64,000 bases of DNA from Comamonas testosteroni (GTDB taxonomy: Bacteria; Pseudomonadota; Gammaproteobacteria; Burkholderiales; Burkholderiaceae_C): assembly GCF_014076415.1 (NCBI RefSeq), contig NZ_CP043568.1, forward strand, positions 4,340,001-4,404,000. The letters run 5' to 3'. Positions 43,072 through 52,147 of this stretch are shown piece after piece. A program made the position numbers and the translations under genes. The first letter of the stretch is position 1; the number at the start of each line of letters is the position of its first letter. The notes beneath the pieces were generated by a model. It was not told the DNA's origin, searched no databases, and saw nothing but the letters and a program-made list of their open reading frames with translations.

Positions 43072-43875
43072 ATGCCTGCATACAACCCGTTCAAGACCGC
43101 CCTCTGCGCCCGCCAACCCCAGATCGGGCTGTGGCTGTCCATGGCCGACCCCTATCTGGCCGAAGCGGCCGCCACCACGGGCTACGACTGGCTGCTGATC
43201 GACGGCGAGCATGCACCCAACGATCTGCGCAGCACCCTGGCCGCCCTGCAGGCTGTGGCCCCGCACCCGGTCCAGCCGGTGGTGCGCGTGGTGGAAGGCA
43301 GCACGGCCCTGATCAAGCAGATGCTGGACATAGGCGTCAAGACCCTGCTCGTGCCCATGGTGGACACGGCAGACCAGGCCCGGACCATTGTGGCCGCCAC
43401 GCAATACCCGCCCATGGGCGTGCGCGGCGTCGGCAGCGCCGTGGGACGTGCCTCTCGGTGGAGCAGCCGCGCCGACTACCTGAATGTGGCCGACGACGAG
43501 ATCTGCCTGCTGGTGCAGGCCGAGACCACCACGGCCCTGCAGAATCTCGAAGCCATCTGCGCCGTGGACGGCGTGCATGGCGTCTTCATAGGCCCGGCCG
43601 ACCTCGCGGCCTCCATGGGCCACCGCGGCAACCCCGGCCACCCCGAAGTGCAGGCCGCCATCGAGGCAGCGATGCGGACCATTGTTGCCAGCGGCAAGGC
43701 GGCAGGTACCTTGACCTCGGACCCCGCGCTGGCACAGCGCTACCTGAATCTGGGCTGCAGCTTTGTGGCCGTGGGTGTGGACGTGCTGATGTTCGTGAAC
43801 GCTGCGCGCAAGCTGCGCAACCAGTTCGCCGGCTCCACGGTGGCGGCCCCGGCACGGCCAGGAGCCGCCTACTGA
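43072..43875 (+). CDS. HpcH/HpaI-family aldolase
   Basis: A 267-residue class II pyruvate aldolase. The start MPAYNPFKTAL is chosen because family members begin with NPFK near residue 5, with GAGAAAAGC upstream; an ATG at 43048 is in frame. The catalytic His lies in LLIDGEHAPNDLRS. Metal ligands are expected at Glu in LLVQAETTTALQNLE and Asp in VFIGPADLAASMGH. The family cleaves 2-keto-3-deoxy-glucarate into pyruvate and tartronate semialdehyde, or 4-hydroxy-2-oxo-heptanedioate. The former fits this operon. It is the last gene of the run. Confidence 0.9.
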   Translation: MPAYNPFKTALCARQPQIGLWLSMADPYLAEAAATTGYDWLLIDGEHAPNDLRSTLAALQAVAPHPVQPVVRVVEGSTALIKQMLDIGVKTLLVPMVDTADQARTIVAATQYPPMGVRGVGSAVGRASRWSSRADYLNVADDEICLLVQAETTTALQNLEAICAVDGVHGVFIGPADLAASMGHRGNPGHPEVQAAIEAAMRTIVASGKAAGTLTSDPALAQRYLNLGCSFVAVGVDVLMFVNAARKLRNQFAGSTVAAPARPGAAY

Positions 43876-44045
43876 AGCCTTGAAGCACCACGCAGAAGCT
43901 GCAACCACGCTCGCATATGCTGACGAAGATGCCGCACAGCCGCCAAAGCCAGGGCAGCATAACAATGCGCGTGGCCTCTCAGCCACATCTGCACATCACT
44001 TAATCGCTGCCGCAGCGATCCGTTCCGAACTTCTGCACGGCAAGT

Positions 44046-46652
44046 TCATGCGGCGACGGCGTCTGGCGCGGTCGGCACCGGGGAAGCCGGGTTGGCAGCC
44101 AACCAATGCTCAAACTCCTTCGGTGCCAGCGGCCGGGCGAACAGAAAGCCTTGCGCCACCGGGTAGCCCTGCTCGCACAGCATCACGCTCTGCGTCGGTG
44201 TCTCCACGCCTTCCGCCACCACGGTCAGGTGCAGACTCTTGCCAATGCCCAAAATGGCACTGCTCAACGCCCGCGCCGCCTCGTCATGTTCAAGATCGGC
44301 CACGAAGCTGCGATCCAGCTTGAGTTCGCTGACCGGCAGACGGCGCAGATAGCTGAGGCTGGAATAGCCGGTGCCGAAGTCATCCATGGACAGGCGCACG
44401 CCATGCGCATGAACCTCGTTGATGGTCTTCATGGTGCTGGGGTTGGTGTCCAGCAGAATGCTTTCCGTCAGCTCCAGGGTCAGGTCCTGCGGCACCAGAT
44501 CGTTGCGGTCCAGCGTATCGGCGATCATCCGTGGCAGATCCAGGTTGTGAAAGCTCGAAGGCGACAGATTCACCGACACTGCGGGGACCTCCATCCCCTT
44601 GGCGCGCCACTGCGACAGCTGGCGGCAGGCCTCCTCCAGTGCCCAGCTGCCCAGGTCGGCAATCAGCCCGCACTCTTCGGCCAGCGGGATGAAGCGGGCT
44701 GGCGAAATCTCGCCCAGCTCGGCATGGGTCCAGCGCGCCAGGGCCTCCACGCCATACAGACGGCCGGTGGCCATTTCGATCTGGGGCTGATAGTGCAGGC
44801 GCAGACCACCGCTTTTGAGCGCCTTGCGCAGCGCCGTCTCCAATGCCAGACGCTCCTGGGCCAAGCGGTTCATTTCGCTGCTGAAGAAACAGAAACGGCC
44901 GCGCCCCTTGCTCTTGGCCTGGTACATGGCCATGTCGGCACGGTGCACCAGGGTCTCCATATCCCGTCCGTCCATGGGAAACATTGCAATGCCCACGCTG
45001 GCAGATATGGCCAGCGAGGTGTCGGCAATATTCAGGGGCTCCGCCAGCGACTCCTGCAGGCGTTCGATGGTATTGGCAACATGCTCCGCATCGCATTGCG
45101 GCAGCACGGCAACAAACTCGTCACCCGACAAACGCCCGGCAATATCGGAGCTGCGCAGCACGCGCTGCAATCGCGTCGCGACATTGCGCAGCAATTCATC
45201 CCCCACAGGATGACCCAGAGAGTCATTGACCTGCTTGAACCGGTCCAGGTCGATGAACAGCACCGCCAGCTGTTCGTCATTGCCGGCAGCTGACGCAATC
45301 GCCTGATCGGCCTTGGCCTGCAGCAGGCTTCGATTGGGCAATCCGGTCAGGCCGTCATAGAAAGCCAGCTGACGAATGCGCGCGCGCGACAGCTCACGCT
45401 CCAGCGCCAGGGCGCACAGATGGATACAGGCATCCACCAGTTGCTGGTGAAAAGCCGAGGCATCCCCGGTCAGCTGCTCCCGGTAATAGAACGCGAAAGT
45501 ACCGATCGGCTTGCCACCGCTGTTGCAGATGGGAGTGGACCAGCAGGCCTTGAACCCCAGCGGCAGGATCAGGTGCTTGAAATCCGTCCACAACGGATCA
45601 TGTGCAATATCGTCCACCAGCACCGGCGCGTTGCGCCAGGCCGCCGTTCCGCAGGAGCCCACATTCGGCCCTATGGCCACCCCGTCCAGCAGAGCGGAAT
45701 AAGAATGCGGCAGGCTTGGTCCAGCCAGCGGATGGAGCAGCCCCTGGGCATCCACCTCGAGAATCGATGCCGTCACCTCCGGGGCAATCCTCTCGACCTC
45801 CAGGCACACCATCTCCAGCACCTCCACCAGCGGCCGCTCGCGCGCCATGGCTTCCAGCACGCGGTGCTGCAAGGCCTCATGCATCTTGGACCGCGTGATA
45901 TCGGTCAGCATCGAAACCGTGTATTGCCAGCGCCCGTCAGCGTCGAGGATGGGGTTGCTGATGACCTTGGCCCAGTAGCGCTGTCCATGCTTGCCGACCA
46001 CGATTTCCTCACGCCCCACAGGCTGGCCGGCGCGCAATTCCGAGCGATAGTGGTCCACAAAGGCCTCGGACGCCTGAGGAGCCAGCAAGGCAATCGGCAT
46101 GCGGCCCGCGACCTCCTCGGTGCGCCAGCCGAACATGCGCGTAAAGCCGCCGTTGACATGCACGATGCGTGAGCTTCCGTCACTGATGACTACTGCCGTG
46201 TCGGAGGCATCGGCCACCAGGGACAAGCGACGCAAGTGCTCCTGCTGCGCCTGCTCCCGGGCTCGCCGCTGCGTGACGTCGGTAGCGATCTTCAGAATAT
46301 GCATCACCCGGCCCTGGGCATCCATCACTGGTGAATAGGTAGCCTCCAGCCAGCAACTGCTGCCATCGCTGCGTAGTCGCTCCACCACTCCGGAGTAGGC
46401 ATTGCCTGCGCACAGATGCGTCCAGATTTCCCGATACCTGGCACTGTCGGCCAGACGCGCAGAGCAAAAGCTGCGATGTGGGCGGCCCAGAGACTGCTCA
46501 CGCGTAAACCCCATTAGCTGCAAATAGTTGTCATTGGCACGTTGCAATGACCCATCCAGGCCAAATTCAGCCATGGCCATGACCCTGTCCAAAGCCTGCA
46601 GCTGGGCCAGCTGCAGCTCAGGAGGCATCGCGCCAATATCTCCCTCTCGCAT
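44046..46652 (-). CDS. PAS-PAS-GAF-GGDEF-EAL cyclic-di-GMP signalling protein
   Basis: An 868-residue cytoplasmic sensor. Two PAS domains (about residues 15-120 and 130-245) are followed by a GAF domain (about 255-420), a GGDEF domain (about 425-590) and an EAL domain (about 595-850). The cyclase motif reads SGDEF instead of GGDEF, with an RSSD inhibitory site five residues earlier. The EAL half looks intact: GVEALARW, LELTESILL, DDFGTGYSSL and VAEGVET. It may therefore act mainly as a phosphodiesterase with GTP- or c-di-GMP-regulated activity. The start is uncertain: three consecutive ATGs follow AAAGGA, and the third is used here. Confidence 0.9.
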   Translation of the reverse strand: MREGDIGAMPPELQLAQLQALDRVMAMAEFGLDGSLQRANDNYLQLMGFTREQSLGRPHRSFCSARLADSARYREIWTHLCAGNAYSGVVERLRSDGSSCWLEATYSPVMDAQGRVMHILKIATDVTQRRAREQAQQEHLRRLSLVADASDTAVVISDGSSRIVHVNGGFTRMFGWRTEEVAGRMPIALLAPQASEAFVDHYRSELRAGQPVGREEIVVGKHGQRYWAKVISNPILDADGRWQYTVSMLTDITRSKMHEALQHRVLEAMARERPLVEVLEMVCLEVERIAPEVTASILEVDAQGLLHPLAGPSLPHSYSALLDGVAIGPNVGSCGTAAWRNAPVLVDDIAHDPLWTDFKHLILPLGFKACWSTPICNSGGKPIGTFAFYYREQLTGDASAFHQQLVDACIHLCALALERELSRARIRQLAFYDGLTGLPNRSLLQAKADQAIASAAGNDEQLAVLFIDLDRFKQVNDSLGHPVGDELLRNVATRLQRVLRSSDIAGRLSGDEFVAVLPQCDAEHVANTIERLQESLAEPLNIADTSLAISASVGIAMFPMDGRDMETLVHRADMAMYQAKSKGRGRFCFFSSEMNRLAQERLALETALRKALKSGGLRLHYQPQIEMATGRLYGVEALARWTHAELGEISPARFIPLAEECGLIADLGSWALEEACRQLSQWRAKGMEVPAVSVNLSPSSFHNLDLPRMIADTLDRNDLVPQDLTLELTESILLDTNPSTMKTINEVHAHGVRLSMDDFGTGYSSLSYLRRLPVSELKLDRSFVADLEHDEAARALSSAILGIGKSLHLTVVAEGVETPTQSVMLCEQGYPVAQGFLFARPLAPKEFEHWLAANPASPVPTAPDAVAA

Positions 46653-46910
46653 CATCATTCCTTTGCATATTCGCATCCCAGGCCGGCTCAAATCCGGAAT
46701 GGAAAAGTCATGCTTTTATCTGGATGCAGGCAATAATAATGACGAAAACGAGATTGAATATTCGTGATTCAGGCCAAGTGTTCAAAAAAAATCGTTCGAC
46801 AACAGCTATTGACTTGCGAGCCTGTGCTGCGCTGGCAAAGTGCTCTGCCGGGCAGTCACAGGCCGCTCCGGCAAAGCAGCGGTGTGCCCTGCTATCAGCC
46901 AGCCAGTGTC

Positions 46911-47825
46911 TCAGCGTCGCCATTTGCCGCCAAACTGGTTGACCACCATGCCCAGCAGAACGCCCAGCGTACCCAGCCATTGCAGGCCATTGGGCGCCTC
47001 TCCCAGCAGCAGCATGGCCGACAGCAGACCGATCACCGGCACCAGCAGCGACAAAGGGGCCACGGTGCTGGCCGCATAGCGCTGCAGCAACCGCGTCCAC
47101 AGACCATAGCCCAGCAGGGTGGACAAGAAAGCCAGATAGGCGATCACCCCAAGCTCGCTCCAGCCTATGGACTGCAGCTGCGAAGCCACCGAATCCGCAC
47201 CATCCACCCACAGGGACAGCAACAGCAGCGGCAGCATGGGGAAAACGCTGGTCCAGACGATGAAGGACACCGGCTCATACGAGCCTTGCTTGGCCGCCAT
47301 CCGCGTCAGCAGGTTCGAGCCGGCCCACATGGCAGCGGCGCCCACGGTCAGCACAAAACCGATCAGCGTCATATCCGATGTCCCCTCACCATGGGCTGCA
47401 CCGATCAGCAGCAATCCGGCAAGAGCGATGAGCAAGCCCAGCCATTGCCAGCGCTGCGGTTTCTCGTGCAAGAACGCAGCCGCCAGCAACATGGTGATGA
47501 AGGCCTGGGTCTGAAGCACCACGGATGCCATGCCGGCAGGCATGCCCAGCTTCATGCCGGTGAACAGCAGGCCGAATTGCCCAACCCCTTGCACCAGACC
47601 GTAGGCGGCCAGCAGAACCCAGGAAAGATTTTTGGGCGGGCGCACGAACAGCAGAAATGGCAGCGATGCCGCGGCAAAGCGCAGCGCGCACAGCAGCAGG
47701 GGCGAGAGCTTGGCCAGCCCCCACTTCATGACCACGAAATTGAGACCCCAGACCACGATGACGATGATGGCGCTGAGCCAGTCCGGACGGCTCATGCCGG
47801 AGGTGGGCGAGGATGCAGAACTCAT
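46911..47825 (-). CDS. EamA-family (DMT) exporter
   Basis: A 304-residue protein with ten predicted membrane helices in two EamA repeats. Family features are VVWGLNFVVMKWGLAKLSPLLLCALRF at the N-terminus and LLVPVIGLLSAMLLLGEAPNGLQWLGTLGVLLGM at the C-terminus. Members export amino acids such as O-acetylserine and cysteine, or other metabolites. The frame is open another 61 codons upstream, but that extension is proline-rich and has no membrane homology, so the ATG at 47825 is used. Confidence 0.9.
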   Translation of the reverse strand: MSSASSPTSGMSRPDWLSAIIVIVVWGLNFVVMKWGLAKLSPLLLCALRFAAASLPFLLFVRPPKNLSWVLLAAYGLVQGVGQFGLLFTGMKLGMPAGMASVVLQTQAFITMLLAAAFLHEKPQRWQWLGLLIALAGLLLIGAAHGEGTSDMTLIGFVLTVGAAAMWAGSNLLTRMAAKQGSYEPVSFIVWTSVFPMLPLLLLSLWVDGADSVASQLQSIGWSELGVIAYLAFLSTLLGYGLWTRLLQRYAASTVAPLSLLVPVIGLLSAMLLLGEAPNGLQWLGTLGVLLGMVVNQFGGKWRR

Positions 47826-47949
47826 GACACTGACGACTGTTATTGGGTTTTCTGGATCAAGCCCTCTAGTATGACCCGCCCTCCGCCAAGCAGGCGGCGG
47901 CGGGGGCAAATCGAACACCGGCGCCGGTTGCCCACCGCAGACGAGGCTC

Positions 47950-48504
47950 TCACTTGAGCAGATAGCGATCCATCTTGATCGGCAGCATGAGCAAGGCCTT
48001 GAAGACATACAGGACGATCAGCGTGCCGGTGAAATCTCCCAGCAGCATCACCAGAAGCTGGTCCAGCTGGAAGCCATCGCCGATGACCACGGACCATGCC
48101 TGATGCAGCAAGGCATTGCTCAGCCCGTAGATGGCACTGAGCCAGAGCAGGCGCTGCGGCGTCAGATCACTGAGGGATCGGCCCAGCCCCATCCATTTGC
48201 GGGCCGCACAATAGGTGCCGTAGGGGGCCAGCGTGGCCATGACGCCGCCCGCAAACGCACGCAGTCCGTCATCCGGGAAGAAGTAAAAGCCGCAGACCAG
48301 CCAGGACACGACGAAGAGCCCGACCACGCCCGCTTCTGCAAACAAAAGGGTGCACAGCAAACGCACACCTGCAGGCAGGTAAATCCAGTTGACGCCCCGG
48401 ACAAACTCCAGTTCGGAGAAAATCCATTGATTCAAGGCCAGCATCGCCAGGAACAGCAAAGCCGTGATAACCGCCACCGAAAATTGCGTCCAAATGTTCT
48501 TCAT
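47950..48504 (-). CDS. Unrecognised polytopic membrane protein
   Basis: A 184-residue protein with about five or six hydrophobic helices. It begins MKNIWTQFSVAVITALLFLAML. A segment NWIYLPAGVRLLCTLLFAEAG resembles the opening of MASE1-type sensor membrane domains, but no signalling domain follows. A small charged loop (AARKWMGLGRSLSDLTPQRL) separates the two halves. It is divergent from a MarR-like gene 94 bases away, which may regulate it. I do not recognise the family. Confidence 0.75.
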   Translation of the reverse strand: MKNIWTQFSVAVITALLFLAMLALNQWIFSELEFVRGVNWIYLPAGVRLLCTLLFAEAGVVGLFVVSWLVCGFYFFPDDGLRAFAGGVMATLAPYGTYCAARKWMGLGRSLSDLTPQRLLWLSAIYGLSNALLHQAWSVVIGDGFQLDQLLVMLLGDFTGTLIVLYVFKALLMLPIKMDRYLLK

Positions 48505-48598
48505 ACGCTGCCGCCGCCCCTGTTCACTGTCTGCGCAGTATTATGAGCGCCGTTGATTCGTTCCTCATTAGCGACGCGTCGTCTGTTTTTGCCTTCCC

Positions 48599-48952
48599 AT
48601 GCCAAAGTCCCTGTCTGCCGATATCTATTTACGCTTTCTGCACCTGGCAGCGACCATCCGCAACCTGCCAGTGCTGCCCGCACTGGATCCACTGGAGGAA
48701 CGCCTGCTGGAGCAAATCGCCAATGCCGGCACGCGCCAGGAGCGTCTTTGCGTCCGGGACTTGATGGCCCAGCGTGAACTGGGGTCTCCGGCCACGATTC
48801 ACACCCGTCTGAAGTCCATGCGCCAAAAAGGCTGGATCCTGCTGGCCGATACCGAGGATGCCAGGCGCAAGCAGATCGAGCTCAGTGCCGACGCGCACAA
48901 GCATTTCGAGAAACTCTCGCACTGCATAGTTCAGGCCGCGGCCGAGAGCTGA
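48599..48952 (+). CDS. Small MarR-like winged-helix regulator
   Basis: A 117-residue protein. The recognition helix region is CVRDLMAQRELGSPATIHTRLKSMRQKGWILL, followed by the wing ADTEDARRKQIELSADAHKHFEKL, which has the D-x-R-x-K-x-I-x-L pattern of MarR wings. Dimerisation helices flank it. It is divergent from the membrane-protein gene at 47950-48504, suggesting local control. A strong terminator follows. The effector is unknown. Confidence 0.85.
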   Translation: MPKSLSADIYLRFLHLAATIRNLPVLPALDPLEERLLEQIANAGTRQERLCVRDLMAQRELGSPATIHTRLKSMRQKGWILLADTEDARRKQIELSADAHKHFEKLSHCIVQAAAES

Positions 48953-48963
48953 TGCAGAAATGA

Positions 48964-48989
48964 AAAAAGCAGCCACCGGGCTGCTTTTT
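48964..48989. terminator. Bidirectional intrinsic terminator between the marR-like gene and pmbA
   Basis: An 11-bp stem (aaaaagcagcc at 48964-48974, ggctgcttttt at 48979-48989) with a 4-base loop serves two convergent genes. Confidence 0.9.
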
Positions 48990-49010
48990 CCATGGAGCGA
49001 TCGACAGCGA

Positions 49011-50432
49011 TCAGCTGCCTGCCACCTTCATGCGATTGATCAGCATGGAGCCCACGGTCTTGGCACCGTAGTTGTAGGCGTCGGCTCCGATGGCCTCGAT
49101 GCCCTTGAACATGGTCTTGAGGTTGCCTGCAATCGTGATTTCGTCCACGGGGAAGGCGATCTCGCCGTTCTCCACCCAGAAACCGCTGGCGCCACGCGAA
49201 TAGTCGCCGGTCACATAGTTCACGCCCTGGCCCATCAGCTCGACCACGAACAGACCCGTGCCCAGCTTCTTGAGCATGGCGTCCAGATCGTCGCCCGCCT
49301 TGGTGCGGCGCGAAGTCATGACCAGATTGTGCGAACCGCCGGCATTGCCCGTGGTCTTCATGCCCAGCTTGCGCGCCGAGTAGCTGGACAGGAAATAGCC
49401 TTCCACGCGGCCGGCATCCACCACCTTGCGGGCCTGCACGCGCACGCCTTCCTCGTCGAAGGGCGAGCTGCCCTTGCCGCCCAGCACGAAGGGGTCTTCC
49501 TCGATGTCGATGTGCTTGGGGAAGATAGGCTTGCCCATGGAGTCCAGCAGGAACGTGCTCTTGCGATACAGCGCGCTGCCGCTGACGGCCTGCACAAAGC
49601 TGCCCAGCAGGCCGGCGGCCAGGGGCGACTCGAACAGCACCGGGCATTCGGTGGTCGGAATCTTGCGGCTGCCCAGACGGCTCAGCGTGCGCTCTGCGGC
49701 ATAGCGGCCCACGGCCTCGGGCGAGGCCAGATCGGCCGCATTGCGCATGGAGCTGTACCAGTAGTCGCGCTGCATCTCGCCATTCTTGCCGGGCAGCTTG
49801 GCGATGGGCGCCACCGACATGCTGTGGCGCGAGCTGGCATAGCCGCCGCGAAAACCGTTGGTATGGGCCGTGAAGAAATGGCTTTGCTGGGCCGAGACGC
49901 CCGCGCCTTCGCTGTTGCTCACGCGGCGGTGGGTCTTGAAGGCGGCCTGCTCGCAGCGCAGCGCCATCTCGGCGGCCTGCTCGCTGGTGATGTCCCAGGG
50001 GTGGAACAGCTCCAGATCACGGTGCGTGCCGGGCAGCGCGATATCGGCGCTGTCGGGCAGGCGGGCAAACGGGTCTTCGGCCGTGAAGCGCGCGATGTCG
50101 TAGGCGGCCTGCACGGTCTGCTTGATGGCGGCCTCGGAGAAGTCCGAGGTGCTGGCATTGCCCCGGCGCTGGCCCAGATAGACGGTCACGCCCAGCGATT
50201 TGTCGCGGTTGCGCTCCACGGTCTCCAGCTGGCCCTTGCGCACGCTGACCGACAGGCCGCAGCCTTCGGAAGCCTCGGCGCCTGCGTCCGTCGCACCCAG
50301 CTTCTTGGCGTGCTGCAGAGCCTGGTCCACCAGCCCCTCGAAAAAGGCTTGGCTGAAGCTGAAACCGGCTTGCGGTGCGGATTGGGCCTGTGCACTGGAA
50401 GTGCTTGTATTGCTGGAGCGAGGTTTTTTCAT
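49011..50432 (-). CDS. pmbA: Metalloprotease PmbA/TldE
   Basis: A 473-residue subunit of the TldD/TldE zinc protease. The N-terminal domain has QALQHAKKLGATDAGAEASEGCGLSVSVRKGQLETVERN, and the C-terminal half NAGGSHNLVMTSRRTKAGD with GASGFWVENGEIAFPVDEITIAGN, all typical. Partnered with TldD it processes peptides such as microcin B17 precursors and CcdA. The first codons are chosen at the ATG at 50432, followed by a Ser/Thr/Gln-rich low-complexity start. It is divergent from darP 65 bases away, an arrangement widely conserved in proteobacteria. Confidence 0.93.
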   Translation of the reverse strand: MKKPRSSNTSTSSAQAQSAPQAGFSFSQAFFEGLVDQALQHAKKLGATDAGAEASEGCGLSVSVRKGQLETVERNRDKSLGVTVYLGQRRGNASTSDFSEAAIKQTVQAAYDIARFTAEDPFARLPDSADIALPGTHRDLELFHPWDITSEQAAEMALRCEQAAFKTHRRVSNSEGAGVSAQQSHFFTAHTNGFRGGYASSRHSMSVAPIAKLPGKNGEMQRDYWYSSMRNAADLASPEAVGRYAAERTLSRLGSRKIPTTECPVLFESPLAAGLLGSFVQAVSGSALYRKSTFLLDSMGKPIFPKHIDIEEDPFVLGGKGSSPFDEEGVRVQARKVVDAGRVEGYFLSSYSARKLGMKTTGNAGGSHNLVMTSRRTKAGDDLDAMLKKLGTGLFVVELMGQGVNYVTGDYSRGASGFWVENGEIAFPVDEITIAGNLKTMFKGIEAIGADAYNYGAKTVGSMLINRMKVAGS

Positions 50433-50497
50433 AGCGGCGGATATGATAGCCGCCACTGCGGCGCCCTCTGCGCTGCCACCGATATTGCCCCCTTACC

Positions 50498-51181
50498 ATG
50501 TCACGCAAACCTACCAAAGGCTATTTTGTTCGCGGAAAGTTCGTTGCCGAAGGCAGCGAGCTGGACCTTGAGCTGAAGGCCGAACTCAAAGGCACTTACG
50601 ACTCCACCAAGACCGACCTCAAGCGCGAAAGCGATGCGCTGCAGGATCTGGGCAAGGAGCTGATGACGCTGCGCAGCGACCTCTTCAAGCGCCTGCAACT
50701 GTCAGACCAACTGATCGACGCGCTGGCCGAGGCCAAGCGCATCACCAACTTCGAAGGCAAGCGCCGCCAGCTCCAGTACGTGGGCAAGCTCATGCGCAAG
50801 CTGACGCCTGAACAGGTCGCGGCCGTCAAGCAGGCGCTGGACGAGCAGCGCAATGGCTCGGCCAGCGAAAAAATGTCGCTGCAAGTGGCCGAGCAATGGC
50901 GCGACCGCCTGATCGTCGAGGAAGCGGCCCTGTCCATCTGGCTGGAGCATTTCCCCGGCTCCGATGTGCAACAGCTGCGCTCGCTGATCCGCCAGTCGCG
51001 CAAGGACATCGAGAAAGCCAAGGAACAAGCTGCCGCAGCGGCCGCTGCAGCCGGCCCCGATGCCGAGCCCAAGGAAGTCAGCAAGGGCCGCGCCTACCGC
51101 GACCTGTTCCAGCTGGTGCGCGAGCAACTGGCCAGCGCCGGCAAGGCCGATGCGGCCGCCGAGGACGACGGCGATGAGTGA
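50498..51181 (+). CDS. darP: Ribosome biogenesis factor DarP (YjgA)
   Basis: A 227-residue protein of the DUF615 family. The core RESDALQDLGKELMTLRSDLFKRLQLSDQLIDALAEAKRI, with GKRRQLQYVGKLMRKL, is diagnostic. E. coli YjgA associates with late 50S assembly intermediates and 23S rRNA. The C-terminus (about residues 165-227) extends the usual length and is a Glu/Ala/Lys-rich helix with a poly-Ala stretch. The last 8 bases overlap the mog start, so translation is coupled. Confidence 0.93.
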   Translation: MSRKPTKGYFVRGKFVAEGSELDLELKAELKGTYDSTKTDLKRESDALQDLGKELMTLRSDLFKRLQLSDQLIDALAEAKRITNFEGKRRQLQYVGKLMRKLTPEQVAAVKQALDEQRNGSASEKMSLQVAEQWRDRLIVEEAALSIWLEHFPGSDVQQLRSLIRQSRKDIEKAKEQAAAAAAAAGPDAEPKEVSKGRAYRDLFQLVREQLASAGKADAAAEDDGDE

Positions 51182-51785
51182 TGCGCCCGTATATCTTCAC
51201 GATGCCGTGAAGATCGGCATTGTCTCCATCAGCGACCGCGCCAGCAGCGGCGTCTATGAAGACAAGGGCCTGCCCGCGCTGCAGGACTGGCTGAGCCGCG
51301 CGCTCAAGAACCCCATCCAGTTCGAGCCTCGCCTGATTCCCGACGAGCAGGCCGGCATCAGCGCGGCGCTGATCGAGCTGGTCGATGCGGGCTGCAGCCT
51401 GGTGCTGACCACCGGCGGCACCGGCCCCGCGCTGCGCGATGTGACGCCCGAGGCCACTTTGGCCGTGGCCCACAAGGAGATGCCGGGCTTTGGCGAGCAG
51501 ATGCGCCAGATCAGCCTGGCCTTTGTGCCCACGGCCATCCTCTCACGTCAGGTGGCGGTGATACGCGGCAGCAGCCTGATCATCAATCTGCCGGGCCAGC
51601 CCAAGGCGATTGCCGAGACGCTGGAAGGCCTCAAGGACGCGGACGGCAAGCAAAAGGTCAACGGCATTTTTGCCGCCGTGCCCTATTGCATCGACCTGAT
51701 CGGCGGCCCCTATCTCGAGACCCATGACGAGATCTGCAAGGCCTTCCGCCCCAAGACCGCGATTCGCGCGCCTCGCACGGCATAG
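51174..51785 (+). CDS. mog: Molybdopterin adenylyltransferase
   Basis: A 203-residue MoaB/Mog-fold enzyme. The nucleotide loop includes VLTTGGTGPALRDVTPEAT near residue 77, the Mog-family signature, followed by LPGQPKAIAETLEGL near residue 139. It adenylates molybdopterin before molybdate insertion. The start lies within the end of darP (8-base overlap); an earlier in-frame ATG inside darP is rejected because homology starts at MSDAPVYLHD. A terminator follows. Confidence 0.95.
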   Translation: MSDAPVYLHDAVKIGIVSISDRASSGVYEDKGLPALQDWLSRALKNPIQFEPRLIPDEQAGISAALIELVDAGCSLVLTTGGTGPALRDVTPEATLAVAHKEMPGFGEQMRQISLAFVPTAILSRQVAVIRGSSLIINLPGQPKAIAETLEGLKDADGKQKVNGIFAAVPYCIDLIGGPYLETHDEICKAFRPKTAIRAPRTA

Positions 51786-51824
51786 CCTGCAGCGCCAGGT
51801 GCAATCCCTGCCAAAACATCCACC

Positions 51825-51849
51825 AAAGCAGCCTACGGGCTGCTTTTTT
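51825..51849 (+). terminator. Intrinsic terminator after mog
   Basis: A 9-bp stem (aaagcagcc at 51825-51833, ggctgcttt at 51838-51846) with a 4-base loop is followed by T residues to 51849. Confidence 0.88.
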
Positions 51850-51910
51850 CATGGCACGGACGCGGCCTGAATCTCCAGGATTTCTCTCTGCGGAAGCTAT
51901 CAAAATAAAA

Positions 51911-51985
51911 GCTAATTGCGCTCTTCATTCATGCATTTCAGACTTAAAACCATCTGAAACCAAACAATGACAGTCGTAAACAGCT
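51911..51985. repeat. Dispersed 75-bp palindromic element, family A, copy 2
   Basis: It has the same landmarks and spacings as 31685-31759: gct, tgcgct six bases on, TTTCAGA-N10-TCTGAAA (51936-51959), and a closing cagct at 51981-51985. The intervening bases differ, which indicates conserved structure. It lies in the leader of the receptor gene at 52148, where I see no other structure apart from the ribosome site. Confidence 0.75.
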
Positions 51986-52147
51986 ATTGAATTAACCGAA
52001 GTCCTTGGGATTTCCCGCAAGTGCTTGCCCCGATGCCAGACGCAATCGCCGCCCCTAGCATGTTTGCTGCGATGCAGCGACGGCGGCCACCCGCCGACCG
52101 GACGCTGCACGCCCTCTCCACATTTCTCATAATTTTCAGGAGACTCC

